64,000 nt of DNA from Nonomuraea aurantiaca (GTDB lineage: Bacteria > Actinomycetota > Actinomycetes > Streptosporangiales > Streptosporangiaceae), in assembly GCF_020215705.1 (NCBI RefSeq), contig NZ_JAIWNB010000001.1, forward strand, positions 744,001-808,000. Direction: 5' to 3'. Below are positions 48,474 to 56,771 of the stretch, one piece after another; within the stretch, counting starts at the first letter, position 1; the number at the start of each line of letters is the position of its first letter. Made by a program: the position numbers and the translations under genes. The notes beneath the pieces were generated by a model. The model made no database searches. It was not told the DNA's origin and saw only the letters and a program-made list of their open reading frames with translations.

Positions 48474-49442
48474 ATGCTCGAAGCGATCGGCCTGTCACCG
48501 GCCGAGAGCCGCCTGTACACGATGCTCGTCGAGAATCCGCGGTCATCGGCCGCCGAGCTCGCCACGCACTGCGGGGTGTCGACGCCGCTGGCCGCGCGCA
48601 CGCTCGCCGGATTCGCCCGGCGCGGTCTGGCCAGCCGCCTGCCCGGCCGCCGCGCCAGGTACGTGGCGGTCGCGCCGGACATCGCCATCCGGCCGATGCT
48701 CAGCCGCCAGGAGGAGGAGCTGCACCAGGTGCGGACGGCCATCCACGAGCTCACCACGTCGTTCCAGCGGGCCTCGCGCTACGCGGCGCATCCGGCCGAG
48801 CAGGTGGAGGTGGTCATGGGCACCGACAACATCATCAGCCGGGCGTACGCGCTCCAGGACAGCGCGCAGAGCATGTTCCGCAACATCGACAAGCCCCCGT
48901 ACGTCATGCCGGACCACTCGAACAACGTCGAGCGGGAGCAGCGGATGATCCAGGCGGGCATCGACTATCGCAGCGTCTACGACCTGGAGGTGCTGGCGAT
49001 GCCCGGCCGGCTGGAGCTGATCCAGGACGCGGCGGCGCGCGGCGAGAAGGCGCGCGTGGTGGCGGACGCGTCGGTGAAGATGTGGATCGCCGACGACGCG
49101 CTGGCGCTGATCCCCATCCGCAACGGAACCTACTCGATCGACGCGGCGTTCATCCTGCACCACTCGGCGCTGCTGGACGCGCTGATCGCGCTGTTCGAGC
49201 GGGAGTGGCTGCGCGGCTTCCCGTTACGCGCGGTGCCCCGGCCGCCCGCCGACGGTCCGGACGAGCTGGCCAGGGACCTGCTGGCGCTGATGGCCGGGGG
49301 ACTGACCGACGAGGGCATCGCGCGGGCGCTCGGGCTCGGGCTGCGTACCGTGCAGCGCCGCATTCACGACCTCATGCAGGACCTCAACGCCATCACCCGT
49401 TTTCAGGCGGGGATGGCGGCGAGGGAACGCGGCTGGATCTGA
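48474..49442 (+). CDS. TrmB-like/LuxR-type transcriptional regulator
   Basis: 322 residues. N-terminal winged helix of TrmB type (LSPAESRLYTMLVENPRSSAAELATHCGVS), a middle region with a phospholipase-D-like sensory pattern, and a C-terminal LuxR-like HTH (MAGGLTDEGIARALGLGLRTVQRRIHDLMQ). This two-HTH architecture is frequent in actinomycetes next to subtilases. It is divergent from the S8 peptidase and probably controls it. Confidence 0.85.
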   Translation: MLEAIGLSPAESRLYTMLVENPRSSAAELATHCGVSTPLAARTLAGFARRGLASRLPGRRARYVAVAPDIAIRPMLSRQEEELHQVRTAIHELTTSFQRASRYAAHPAEQVEVVMGTDNIISRAYALQDSAQSMFRNIDKPPYVMPDHSNNVEREQRMIQAGIDYRSVYDLEVLAMPGRLELIQDAAARGEKARVVADASVKMWIADDALALIPIRNGTYSIDAAFILHHSALLDALIALFEREWLRGFPLRAVPRPPADGPDELARDLLALMAGGLTDEGIARALGLGLRTVQRRIHDLMQDLNAITRFQAGMAARERGWI

Positions 49443-49474
49443 CTGGCTTGGCTCTTGGCTCTTGTTCTGACGGG

Positions 49475-51442
49475 TCAGCGGTGGCCTGAGATGGCGATGC
49501 GGACCAGGTCGCGGCCGCGCACGCCGTACAGGGCCTTGCCGGAGGGGTCCAGGGCCAGCTTGGGCTCGCCGCCGAACCACTGACCGGCCAGACCCTCGAC
49601 GATCGTCTTCGCCGTGAACGTGACCAGGTCCAGCTTGTACACCTTGTCGCCGTCGGTGCAGTAGGCGACGCGGCCGGTGACGAACAGCTCGCCGCCCTTG
49701 GCGCCCACCTTCAGCGTCCTGGTGACCTTCTTGCGGATCAGGTCGAACTCGAACACCTCACCCGTGCTCGCCATGCCGTACAAGGTGATCGGGCCCAGCG
49801 CGAGGGAGGAGATGGACCGCGCGCCCGCGATCGGCTCGATCTGCCACAGCAGCTTCCGCTTGACCAGGTCGAACGCCGCCAGCCTGGCGCTGGTGGTGAC
49901 GGGCGGCAGCCCGAGGCCCTCCTGGGTGGTGGTGCCGAGGTAGGCGGTGCCGAGGCGGGTGGCGACGGAGTAGACGGTCTGGCGCTCGACGGCGGGACGG
50001 TAGGTCTCGTACGTGCCGGTGCGCGGTGAGTAGAGCGACAGCGCGCCGTTCATGTGGCCGGGCTCCGGCTGCGTGGGCATCACGACCAGGCCCGTGCGCG
50101 CGTCATAGGCCAGGTCGCGCGGCCGGTCCTGCTGGTTGCCGGTACGCGCCAGCAGCTTCGGCTCCGCGTCGCCCGGCCGGTAGGAGTAGAGCGCGGCCTG
50201 GGTGTAGACGCCGAGGTAGGTGGTGCCGCCGACGGTCATCAGCGTCTTCGGCTCGCCCGAGATGCCCAGCCTGCTCACCTTGCCCGTGGCCAGGTCGTGG
50301 ACGTCGGCGCCGCCCTTGCCGCCCACGTAGACGCGGCGGCCGTCGGAGTGGACCGACATCGGCTCCTCCGGCGCCGCCTTGAGCCCGCGCTGCACCAGAT
50401 TGAGGTAGTCGAGGGTGCCCGTCGCCGGGTCGTACACGAAGACCGCGCTGTCCTGGATGCCGTAGACGCGCCCCTCGTGGGCCAGCAGCCGGTGCGTGAG
50501 CGCCTCGAAGTACGGCACGCCGAGCACTTCCAGCTTGCCCGTGGCCGGCTCGTAACGGTAGAAGGTGCCCGAGGGGCGGCCGGAGAAGTAGACGTGGCCG
50601 TCGTGGATCAGCACCGCGACGACGTACTTCTCACCCGGAGCCGTGGCCTTGACCACCTTGTAGTCGCCCGGCGCGGCCTTGTCGAGGACGACCAGCTCGG
50701 CGAGGGAGTTCATGCCGCCCGCTATGTGGGTGTCGGAGATGTTCATGCTCGACACCCAGTCACGGTCGGCCAGGGCGGCCGGGAGCAGCTCCCGCTTCTC
50801 GCCGGTCGCCCGGTCGATCGCGACGAGGTGGGCGTGGGAGCCGACGCCCGCGTAGACGTACTTGTCGTCGGCCTGGATGCTGCGTACGTACGCCTCGCCC
50901 GGGGCGGGCCGGCCCAGGTCGCGGCTGGTGCCCGTGGCCGGGTCGTACTCCCAGACGCGGCCCGGCTCCGACGTGCCCATGTAGACCTTGCCGTCGGGGG
51001 AGGAGGCCATGGTCCAGATGTAGTGGTCGGGATATTCGGCGACCTTCGTCACCTGTCCCGCGACGGTGTCGATGCGGTACAGGTCGGAACGGGCGTGCGT
51101 GCCCACGTAGACGTCGGTGCCCACCCGGCACATCGCCCAGACGCCCACGCCGGTGGGGATGTCGAAATGGGTGGTGACCGAATCCTTGGCCAGGTCGTAG
51201 GCGCCCACCACGTTGGGAGACAGGCCGCGGGAGCCCACGTACAGGACGCCGCCGACGAACTCACCGTTGCCCAGCGGGCTGGCGACGCTCGCGGGCCCGA
51301 GGCCGGTGACGGTGCCCTCGGGCTCGCGGCTGCTGGTCTCCTGGCCGGATCGGGCTTCGGCGGTCCGGGCCTGCATGACCGGTACGGCGGTGAGGGAGGC
51401 GGCCGCGGCGGCCGCTCGCAGGAAACGACGACGGGGGATCAT
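49475..51442 (-). CDS. Tat-exported beta-propeller protein (first paralogue)
   Basis: 655 residues. The start IPRRRFLRAAAAAASLTAVP is a twin-arginine signal. The mature part repeats propeller blades of the YVGTxxRSDLYRID / VYMGTSEPGRVWEYDP type; PQQ/WD40-like repeats with GTSxxxVWEYDPATG. Its paralogue at 53243 shares the C-terminal block PPVTTSARLAAFDLVKRKLLW. It may bind or process a ligand outside the cell. Its promoter carries a GGTC dyad (51478-51495). Downstream of two amidohydrolase genes on the same strand. Confidence 0.82.
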   Translation of the reverse strand: MIPRRRFLRAAAAAASLTAVPVMQARTAEARSGQETSSREPEGTVTGLGPASVASPLGNGEFVGGVLYVGSRGLSPNVVGAYDLAKDSVTTHFDIPTGVGVWAMCRVGTDVYVGTHARSDLYRIDTVAGQVTKVAEYPDHYIWTMASSPDGKVYMGTSEPGRVWEYDPATGTSRDLGRPAPGEAYVRSIQADDKYVYAGVGSHAHLVAIDRATGEKRELLPAALADRDWVSSMNISDTHIAGGMNSLAELVVLDKAAPGDYKVVKATAPGEKYVVAVLIHDGHVYFSGRPSGTFYRYEPATGKLEVLGVPYFEALTHRLLAHEGRVYGIQDSAVFVYDPATGTLDYLNLVQRGLKAAPEEPMSVHSDGRRVYVGGKGGADVHDLATGKVSRLGISGEPKTLMTVGGTTYLGVYTQAALYSYRPGDAEPKLLARTGNQQDRPRDLAYDARTGLVVMPTQPEPGHMNGALSLYSPRTGTYETYRPAVERQTVYSVATRLGTAYLGTTTQEGLGLPPVTTSARLAAFDLVKRKLLWQIEPIAGARSISSLALGPITLYGMASTGEVFEFDLIRKKVTRTLKVGAKGGELFVTGRVAYCTDGDKVYKLDLVTFTAKTIVEGLAGQWFGGEPKLALDPSGKALYGVRGRDLVRIAISGHR

Positions 51443-51473
51443 GTGCGGCTCCCTTGGTGAAGTTTCGCCGCAC

Positions 51474-51501
51474 GCTATAACGGCCCGGGCCGTAATGTCC
51501 A
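51474..51501 (-). promoter_or_regulatory. Promoter with GGTC-dyad operator, first beta-propeller gene
   Basis: On the minus strand TGGACA (51501-51496), 16 bp, TATAGC (51479-51474). The operator at 51478-51495 reads TTACGGCCCGGGCCGTTA on that strand, filling the space between the two elements. It starts 15 bp after the amidohydrolase stop. Confidence 0.75.
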
Positions 51502-51510
51502 GATCGGGCT

Positions 51511-52320
51511 TTAGGCCGTCTCCAGGCCGAACAGCTCAGCCGCGTTGCGCCACGCGATCCGCTCGGCCGTCTCGCCGGTGAGGTTCGCCGCGGCGACCGA
51601 GCCGAAGGCCGACGACGGGTCGATCAGCGTCGCGTCGGTGCCGAACAGCAGTTGGCGCGCGTCCACGTTCGCCGCCACCTCGGCGATGCGGCCCGCCGGG
51701 GCGTGGGACCAGCAGGGCTCCAAGTAGAGGCGGTCGCAGGCGCGGGCCGCCTCGATCGCGTACCGGAACCCGTCGGCGCCCATGTGCCCGGCGATCACCC
51801 GGAGCCCCGGCGTGTCGAGGCAGACCTGGGCCAGGTCGAGCACCGAGCGGCCCCAGGTGTGGACCAGCGCCGGGCAGCCGGCCGAGGCGACCAGTTCGAG
51901 GGCGTCGCGCAACTGGGGTGAGGTGGCGGGGGAGCCCGTGTAGTCGGTGTGGATCTTGACACCGACGAACCGGCCGGTCGGCAGGTATTCGGCCAGGTCC
52001 CGGACCGCCTCCTGGAGCCTGCGCGGATTGATAGTGACATAGCCGTACAACCGACCCCGGCCGCCTCCCCGCCCGCCGTCCGGGCTGTCTCCGCGCCCGT
52101 TGTCTGGGTCGCCTCCGCGCTCGCCGTTTTCGCCGTTTGCCTGGGCGTTCAGGGCCGTGGCCAGGGCGCGGTTGCCCGCCGGAGCGTCGTAGATGACCGC
52201 CTCGGTGGACGACACGATGGCCCGGTCGATGCCATAGCGGTCCATGGTGGCGAGGGTCGCCCCGGCCACGTCCATGGTGAAGAACCAGGGGCCCCAGTGG
52301 GCGTGGACATCGATGATCAT
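51511..52320 (-). CDS. Amidohydrolase (amidohydrolase_2 family), metal ligands intact
   Basis: 269 residues from ATG 52320, overlapping the preceding stop by 4 bp; the long upstream frame is a shadow. MIIDVHAHWG gives the HxH pair, VGVKIHTDY the strand-4 Lys/His, LVHTWGRS and VIAGHMGADG further His, and LLFGTDATLID the final Asp. All metal ligands of the TIM-barrel family are kept. Members hydrolyse lactones or amides, or decarboxylate. A Gly/Asp/Arg-rich insert of about 25 residues (near 86-112) looks like a slipped repeat. Confidence 0.9.
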   Translation of the reverse strand: MIIDVHAHWGPWFFTMDVAGATLATMDRYGIDRAIVSSTEAVIYDAPAGNRALATALNAQANGENGERGGDPDNGRGDSPDGGRGGGRGRLYGYVTINPRRLQEAVRDLAEYLPTGRFVGVKIHTDYTGSPATSPQLRDALELVASAGCPALVHTWGRSVLDLAQVCLDTPGLRVIAGHMGADGFRYAIEAARACDRLYLEPCWSHAPAGRIAEVAANVDARQLLFGTDATLIDPSSAFGSVAAANLTGETAERIAWRNAAELFGLETA

Positions 52321-53135
52321 CCGAGTAGCCTCCTGGCGTTGCCGCCCGCCACGGCGGCCACCTCGTCGGGCTTCAGGCCGCTGGTCGCCAGCCTGAGCAG
52401 CGGGACAATGGGTTCGTAGTGGGGGGTTCGTGAGCCGTACAGCAGTCGCTCGGCGCCGATCTCCGCGGCGACCGTCTCCAGCGCGTCGGGGGAGTTGAGC
52501 AGGCGGGTGGAGGTGTGGAAGCCGGGCTCGTCGGCGGCGGCCACCAGGAAGTCGCCCAGATGGTAGAAGTGCGTGTCGAGGAAGACCACCCTGGCCTCCA
52601 GCCCGGCGAACGGCTGCCAGAACCTGCGTACGTCGCCACCGGTCAGCACCGTCATGTCCAGCCGCGCCGCCCGACGGGCGACATGCCGCACTGACGGGAA
52701 AGCGGCCTCCACACCCTGTTCGTCCGGAAACAGCCGGACCGCCCGGACGCCCGCGGCCGCGAGACGGTCCATCTCCCGCCCCGCCCGCAAGGGGTCCCGC
52801 AGATCCACCACCCCGACCGGCACGAACGCCACCGGCGCTCCGGCCGTCGGCCCGCCTGGCGTCGCCCTTCCGTTGACCACCGCCAAGGCATCGGCCGCCG
52901 CCAGGTCGTCGGGCGCCGCCAGGGCGAGGGTCGCGTCGTTGCCCGAGCGTACGTCGAAGAGTGCCGCGCGCAGGCTCGCCACCGCCCCCGCCCGGATCCG
53001 GTGCGCCGCCAGCATCGCCCGTACGGTGGCCGGAGTCCCGGGCGGCCCGTCGCGGTCCGGGTAGGCGCCCACGAGCACGTCGACGTCCAGGGCCACCTCC
53101 AGCCCACCGATCAGCCCCCAAGCGTCGAACGCCAT
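52317..53135 (-). CDS. Degenerate amidohydrolase paralogue lacking metal ligands
   Basis: 272 residues from ATG 53135 (AAGGACAAGG ahead); ATGs at 53156 and 53171 are alternatives. The sequence follows the same TIM-barrel order as its neighbour, but HxH is replaced by FDAWGLIG, the strand-5 and -6 His by TVLTGGDVRR and VVFLDTHF, and the terminal Asp block by LLYGSRTPH. The catalytic metal site is gone. Overlap with the intact amidohydrolase suggests a regulatory or structural partner subunit. Possibly driven from the divergent region at 53.2 kb. Confidence 0.75.
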   Translation of the reverse strand: MAFDAWGLIGGLEVALDVDVLVGAYPDRDGPPGTPATVRAMLAAHRIRAGAVASLRAALFDVRSGNDATLALAAPDDLAAADALAVVNGRATPGGPTAGAPVAFVPVGVVDLRDPLRAGREMDRLAAAGVRAVRLFPDEQGVEAAFPSVRHVARRAARLDMTVLTGGDVRRFWQPFAGLEARVVFLDTHFYHLGDFLVAAADEPGFHTSTRLLNSPDALETVAAEIGAERLLYGSRTPHYEPIVPLLRLATSGLKPDEVAAVAGGNARRLLG

Positions 53136-53175
53136 ACCGGCCTTGTCCTTAATCGCCATGCGCCCAATCATGCCA

Positions 53176-53215
53176 TTGACGAACAGAGCGCATAAGATTA
53201 CGGTCGGGGCCATAA
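53176..53215 (+). promoter_or_regulatory. Promoter with GGTC-dyad operator in the divergent region at 53.2 kb
   Basis: -35 TTGACG (53176-53181), 17 bp, -10 TACGGT (53199-53204), operator TTACGGTCGGGGCCATAA (53198-53215). It drives the second beta-propeller gene; the same operator lies 63 bp upstream of the divergent degenerate amidohydrolase start and may control both. Confidence 0.82.
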
Positions 53216-53242
53216 TTGCTCAGAAATGAACGCGAGGCCCAC

Positions 53243-55216
53243 ATGCTCCGCTCACTCATGGTCGTCGTGGCCGGCCTGTTACCCGCCCTCCTCACAGCCC
53301 CCACCGCCGCCGTCGCCGCCACTGATTGTGCGAGCCCGGCGGTGGAGACGTTCGGACCGGCGTCGGTCACCGGCGCGATCGTCGGCGCCGTCGTCCACGA
53401 AGGACACGCCTACGTCGTCGAACGCGGACCCAAGCCGCCCGTACTGGCGGAGATCGACCTGGACACCCGCAAGGTCGTCAGGAGCGTCACGCTCCCCGAC
53501 GGCCCGGCCGCTGGTGAGGCGGAGGGTGGCTGGGCCACCGCCGTGTCCGGTGGCAAGATCTATGTCGGCACGTACCCGGTCCCCGACCTCTACAGCTTCG
53601 ACCCGGCGACGGGTGAGGTGAAGCGCCTGTACTCGTTCGGGAAGAACGGCGGTTTCGTCTGGAGCCTGACCGCGGCGCCCGACGGCACCCTCTACGCGGG
53701 GACGTACCCGGACGGCAAGGTCTGGGAGTACGTCCCCAGCACCGGCGCGGTCCGGAACTTCGGCGTACTGGCGCCCGGCGAGCGTTACGTCAGAGCCATC
53801 GCCGCGGACGCCGACCACGTCTACGCCGGTCTGCTCGACAAGGCCCAGCTCATGTCGATCGACCGGGCCACCGGCGCGGTCACGCGGCTCGCCACCGGCC
53901 CCACGGGGTTCGGCGCCGTCGCGGAGCACGGCGACCGCGTGTTCGCGGCCAGCGGCGGGACCCTCATCGACGTGCGCAAGGACGGCACCGACCTCCGGCA
54001 GCCCGCCCTGGCGGAGGGCAGCCTCGACATGCTCACGGTGGCCGCCGACGGCACGGTCTACGCCACCACCCGCCCGGACGGCGCCGTCTACCGCTACCGG
54101 TCCGGCGACGCCACGCTCACGAAGATCGCCGACCCGCCGTCCCTCGGCGACGAGACCAGGCGGCTGCAACTGCTCGACGACAACACCCTCTTCGGCGTCT
54201 CGGGCAGCGGTGGCATGTGGTGGCTCGACCTGCGGACGGGCAAGTCGGAGTTCGTGGACCTGATCGACGCCGGAATCCCCGCCGGCGCCGAACGGCCGCA
54301 GAGCATGCTGCTCGTGCCCAACCGCGCCCTCTACATCGGCGGGCACTTCTCGATGGAGGTCCGCGACCTGCGTACGGGCGCCAAGCGCAGGTTCCGCCTG
54401 CCCGGCGAGCCCAAGGACCTGGTGCGGCGCGGCAACAAGATCTACGCGGCGATGTACCCCAGCGGGCAGATCCTCTCCATCGACATCCGCACCGACCAGG
54501 TGCGCGGGCTCGGCTACCTGGGCCACGACCAGCAGCGGCCGTGGGACATCGAGTACGACCCGCTGACCGACAAGCTGCTGGTGGCCTCCGCGCCGCTCGG
54601 CGCCAAGCTGTCCGGCGCCCTGTCCGTGGTCGACCCGGACACCGGCAAGATGGACGTCTACGTGGACGTCATCCCCGGCCAGAGCCTGATGAGCCTCTCA
54701 CTGGGCGCCGGCGTCGTCTACCTGGGCGGCGACGTGCTCGGCGGCGGGGGCACCCCGCCGGTCAAGACCTCGGCGTCCGTGGCGGCGTTCGATCTGAGGA
54801 AGCGCAAGGTGCTCTGGCAGGTCGATCCCGTCGCCAATTTCCGTACGTTCCAGGACATCAAGGTGCACAACGGGCTCCTGTACGGGGTGTACAAGCGCGA
54901 CTCGGGCGCCTGGATCGCGATGAGCCTGGCCACCAAGAAGGTGGTCAGCCAGGGCAAGCTGGCCGGCTATGGCGAGCTGACCGTGCATCGGGGCAAGGTG
55001 TTCGTGTCCACCTTCTTCGGCGGCGGCAACGCCTACGAACTGGGCACCGACGCCAAGCTGCTGGCCACCGGCCTGGGCGACGAGTGGTACACCAATCCCC
55101 AGCTCCACTTCGAGCCCGGCAGCTGGCGTGCCTGGGCCCTGGTGGGCCGGAACCTGGCCCGGATCAGGCTCGACCCCGGCTGCCCGCCCTTGACCATCCC
55201 GGCGACCGCTGGCTAG
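53243..55216 (+). CDS. Secreted beta-propeller protein (second paralogue)
   Basis: 657 residues from ATG 53243; a TTG at 53216 lies inside the operator and is rejected. Sec signal peptide (MVVVAGLLPALLTAPTAAVA). Blades such as IYVGTYPVPDLYSFDPATG and LYAGTYPDGKVWEYVPSTG align with those of the 49475 protein, and PPVKTSASVAAFDLRKRKVLW matches its C-terminal block. The first paralogue uses Tat while this one uses Sec. Its 3' end contains the promoter of the next gene. Confidence 0.82.
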   Translation: MLRSLMVVVAGLLPALLTAPTAAVAATDCASPAVETFGPASVTGAIVGAVVHEGHAYVVERGPKPPVLAEIDLDTRKVVRSVTLPDGPAAGEAEGGWATAVSGGKIYVGTYPVPDLYSFDPATGEVKRLYSFGKNGGFVWSLTAAPDGTLYAGTYPDGKVWEYVPSTGAVRNFGVLAPGERYVRAIAADADHVYAGLLDKAQLMSIDRATGAVTRLATGPTGFGAVAEHGDRVFAASGGTLIDVRKDGTDLRQPALAEGSLDMLTVAADGTVYATTRPDGAVYRYRSGDATLTKIADPPSLGDETRRLQLLDDNTLFGVSGSGGMWWLDLRTGKSEFVDLIDAGIPAGAERPQSMLLVPNRALYIGGHFSMEVRDLRTGAKRRFRLPGEPKDLVRRGNKIYAAMYPSGQILSIDIRTDQVRGLGYLGHDQQRPWDIEYDPLTDKLLVASAPLGAKLSGALSVVDPDTGKMDVYVDVIPGQSLMSLSLGAGVVYLGGDVLGGGGTPPVKTSASVAAFDLRKRKVLWQVDPVANFRTFQDIKVHNGLLYGVYKRDSGAWIAMSLATKKVVSQGKLAGYGELTVHRGKVFVSTFFGGGNAYELGTDAKLLATGLGDEWYTNPQLHFEPGSWRAWALVGRNLARIRLDPGCPPLTIPATAG

Positions 55217-55235
55217 ATTTCGGTCTGTGCCGAAA
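55190..55235 (+). promoter_or_regulatory. Promoter with GGTC-dyad operator embedded in the propeller gene end; leaderless start
   Basis: -35 TTGACC (55190-55195), 18 bp, -10 TAGATT (55214-55219). The GTG at 55227 lies 7 bp after the -10, as in leaderless transcripts. The operator TTTCGGTCTGTGCCGAAA (55218-55235) covers the -10 end and the start codon. Confidence 0.8.
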
Positions 55236-55925
55236 TCAGTGATCGATGCCCACCGGCTGATCGGCCCCGTACCGTTCGACGACCTGCCGTCGGACCCCGG
55301 GCCCGAGATGGACCGGCTGGGCATCGACCAGGCCTGTGCGACCCACACGCTCAGCCTCTACTCGGACGCGCAGGCGGGCAACGAGGCCCTCCTGCGGCTG
55401 GACGACCCCCGGCTCATCCCGGTGCCCGTCGTGGTGCCCGGCGTGACGGGGGCGTCCGCGCCGGCCGAGCTGCACGAGGTGCTGGGGTGGAACGTCCGCA
55501 TGATCAGGCTCTGTCCAGAACGCCACCGCTTCGACCTCACCGGCCCGATCGCTCTGCGCTGGCTTGCCGCCCTCGGCCTGTCCGTCGCGATCGACCTGGA
55601 GGAGACCTCGCCCGCCCAGCTCGGCACGCTGATGGAGCGGCTGCCCGAGCAGCGCGTCCTCCTGCTCAACCCCGGCTACCGCCGCCTGCGCGCGGTGGCC
55701 GAACTGATGGCGGAGACCCGCCGCCTCTGGCTGGAGATCGGCACCGTCAACACCCAGGGCGGCGTCGAATGGCTCGCCCACCGGTTCGGGGCCGACCGGC
55801 TGGTCTTCGGTACGGGCGCGCCGATCGCCGACGACTGCGGCCCCCGCTTCCTCCTCGACCACCTCGACCTGGAGCCGTCCGCCGTCGACCTGATCGCCGC
55901 CGGTTCGTTGAGCGGGCTGATGTGA
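55227..55925 (+). CDS. Degenerate amidohydrolase paralogue (second set)
   Basis: 232 residues, GTG start within the operator. It begins PKSVIDAHRLIGPVPF, keeping DAH but losing the second His of HxH. Later blocks SVAIDLEETSP, VLLLNPGYRRL and LVFGTGAPIADD lack the His and Asp ligands. It parallels the degenerate gene at 52317. Its stop overlaps the GTG of the intact amidohydrolase (GTGA), so the two are made together and may form a mixed oligomer. Confidence 0.78.
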   Translation: MPKSVIDAHRLIGPVPFDDLPSDPGPEMDRLGIDQACATHTLSLYSDAQAGNEALLRLDDPRLIPVPVVVPGVTGASAPAELHEVLGWNVRMIRLCPERHRFDLTGPIALRWLAALGLSVAIDLEETSPAQLGTLMERLPEQRVLLLNPGYRRLRAVAELMAETRRLWLEIGTVNTQGGVEWLAHRFGADRLVFGTGAPIADDCGPRFLLDHLDLEPSAVDLIAAGSLSGLM

Positions 55926-55984
55926 CCGTCCTTCCTGAGCGGGCCGATGTGGACCCCCTCCCTGAGCGGGCCGACGTGATCCTC
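55898..55984 (+). repeat. 27-bp in-frame repeat spanning a stop/start junction
   Basis: GAGCGGGCYGAYGTG occurs at about 55910, 55937 and 55964 (27-bp period). Each copy carries a GTG in the frame of the downstream amidohydrolase, giving three possible starts at 55922, 55949 and 55976. Confidence 0.85.
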
Positions 55985-56692
55985 GACGCGCACGGTCACG
56001 TCGGCGACTGGCCCGACTTCCTCATCCCCGATCCGTCCGCGGAGGGCCTGGTGGCCACGATGGACCGGATCGGCGTCTCCGCGATGGGCATCAGCCACCT
56101 GCTCGCCGTCGGCCCGGACGCCGTACGCGGCAACCGGCTGGCCGCCGAGATCGCCGAGCGCTTCCCCGGCCGGTTCGGCGTCTGGCAGGTCTACAACCCG
56201 CATCGCCGTACGCCCCTGACCACGGAGAGCGTGTGGGGCGTGAAGCTGCATCCCGACGTGCACCAGTGCCGTCTGGACGACCCGCTCTACGAGCCGGTGT
56301 GGGAGCTCGGCCGGCCCGTGCTCGCCCACGCCCAGACCGATTCGCCGTGGAGCGATCCCGCCCAGTTCGCCGCCGTCGCCGCCCGCCGTCCGGCGGTGCC
56401 GCTGCTCATGGGGCACACCGGTCTCTGGGCGTACGGCTTCGCCCGCGCCGCGCGGCTGGCGGCCGACCACCCGAGCCTCTACCTGGAGACCTGCGGCTCC
56501 AGGATGACCGGCCGCTGGATCGCCCGCCTCGTGGACATGATCGGAGCGGACCGGGTGGTGTTCGGCTCGGACGCCTGCTTCCTGGACCTGCGCACCGGCT
56601 TCGGCCGCATCGCCCTCGCCCCGCTCACCGACACGGACCGCACCCTCGTCCAGGGCGCCAACCTCGCCCGCCTCCTCGCTCTCCCTCAATAA
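55922..56692 (+). CDS. Amidohydrolase (amidohydrolase_2 family), metal ligands intact (second set)
   Basis: 256 residues from GTG 55922, or 238 from GTG 55976 (VILDAHGHVGD), the family-like start. It keeps HxH (DAHGHVG), GVKLHPDVHQ, VLAHAQTDSP, LLMGHTGLWAYG and VVFGSDACFLD, all expected metal ligands. The N-terminal TVLPERADVDPLPERADV comes from the 27-bp repeat. Functional counterpart of the 51511 gene. The aminotransferase follows after 79 bp on the same strand. Confidence 0.9.
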   Translation: MTVLPERADVDPLPERADVILDAHGHVGDWPDFLIPDPSAEGLVATMDRIGVSAMGISHLLAVGPDAVRGNRLAAEIAERFPGRFGVWQVYNPHRRTPLTTESVWGVKLHPDVHQCRLDDPLYEPVWELGRPVLAHAQTDSPWSDPAQFAAVAARRPAVPLLMGHTGLWAYGFARAARLAADHPSLYLETCGSRMTGRWIARLVDMIGADRVVFGSDACFLDLRTGFGRIALAPLTDTDRTLVQGANLARLLALPQ

Positions 56693-56771
56693 TCCCCGCC
56701 CCGCCCCACCCTGAGCCGCCGGCTCACCCCAATACGCCCCGCCCTGAGCCGAATCGAAAGGGACGCTCCCC

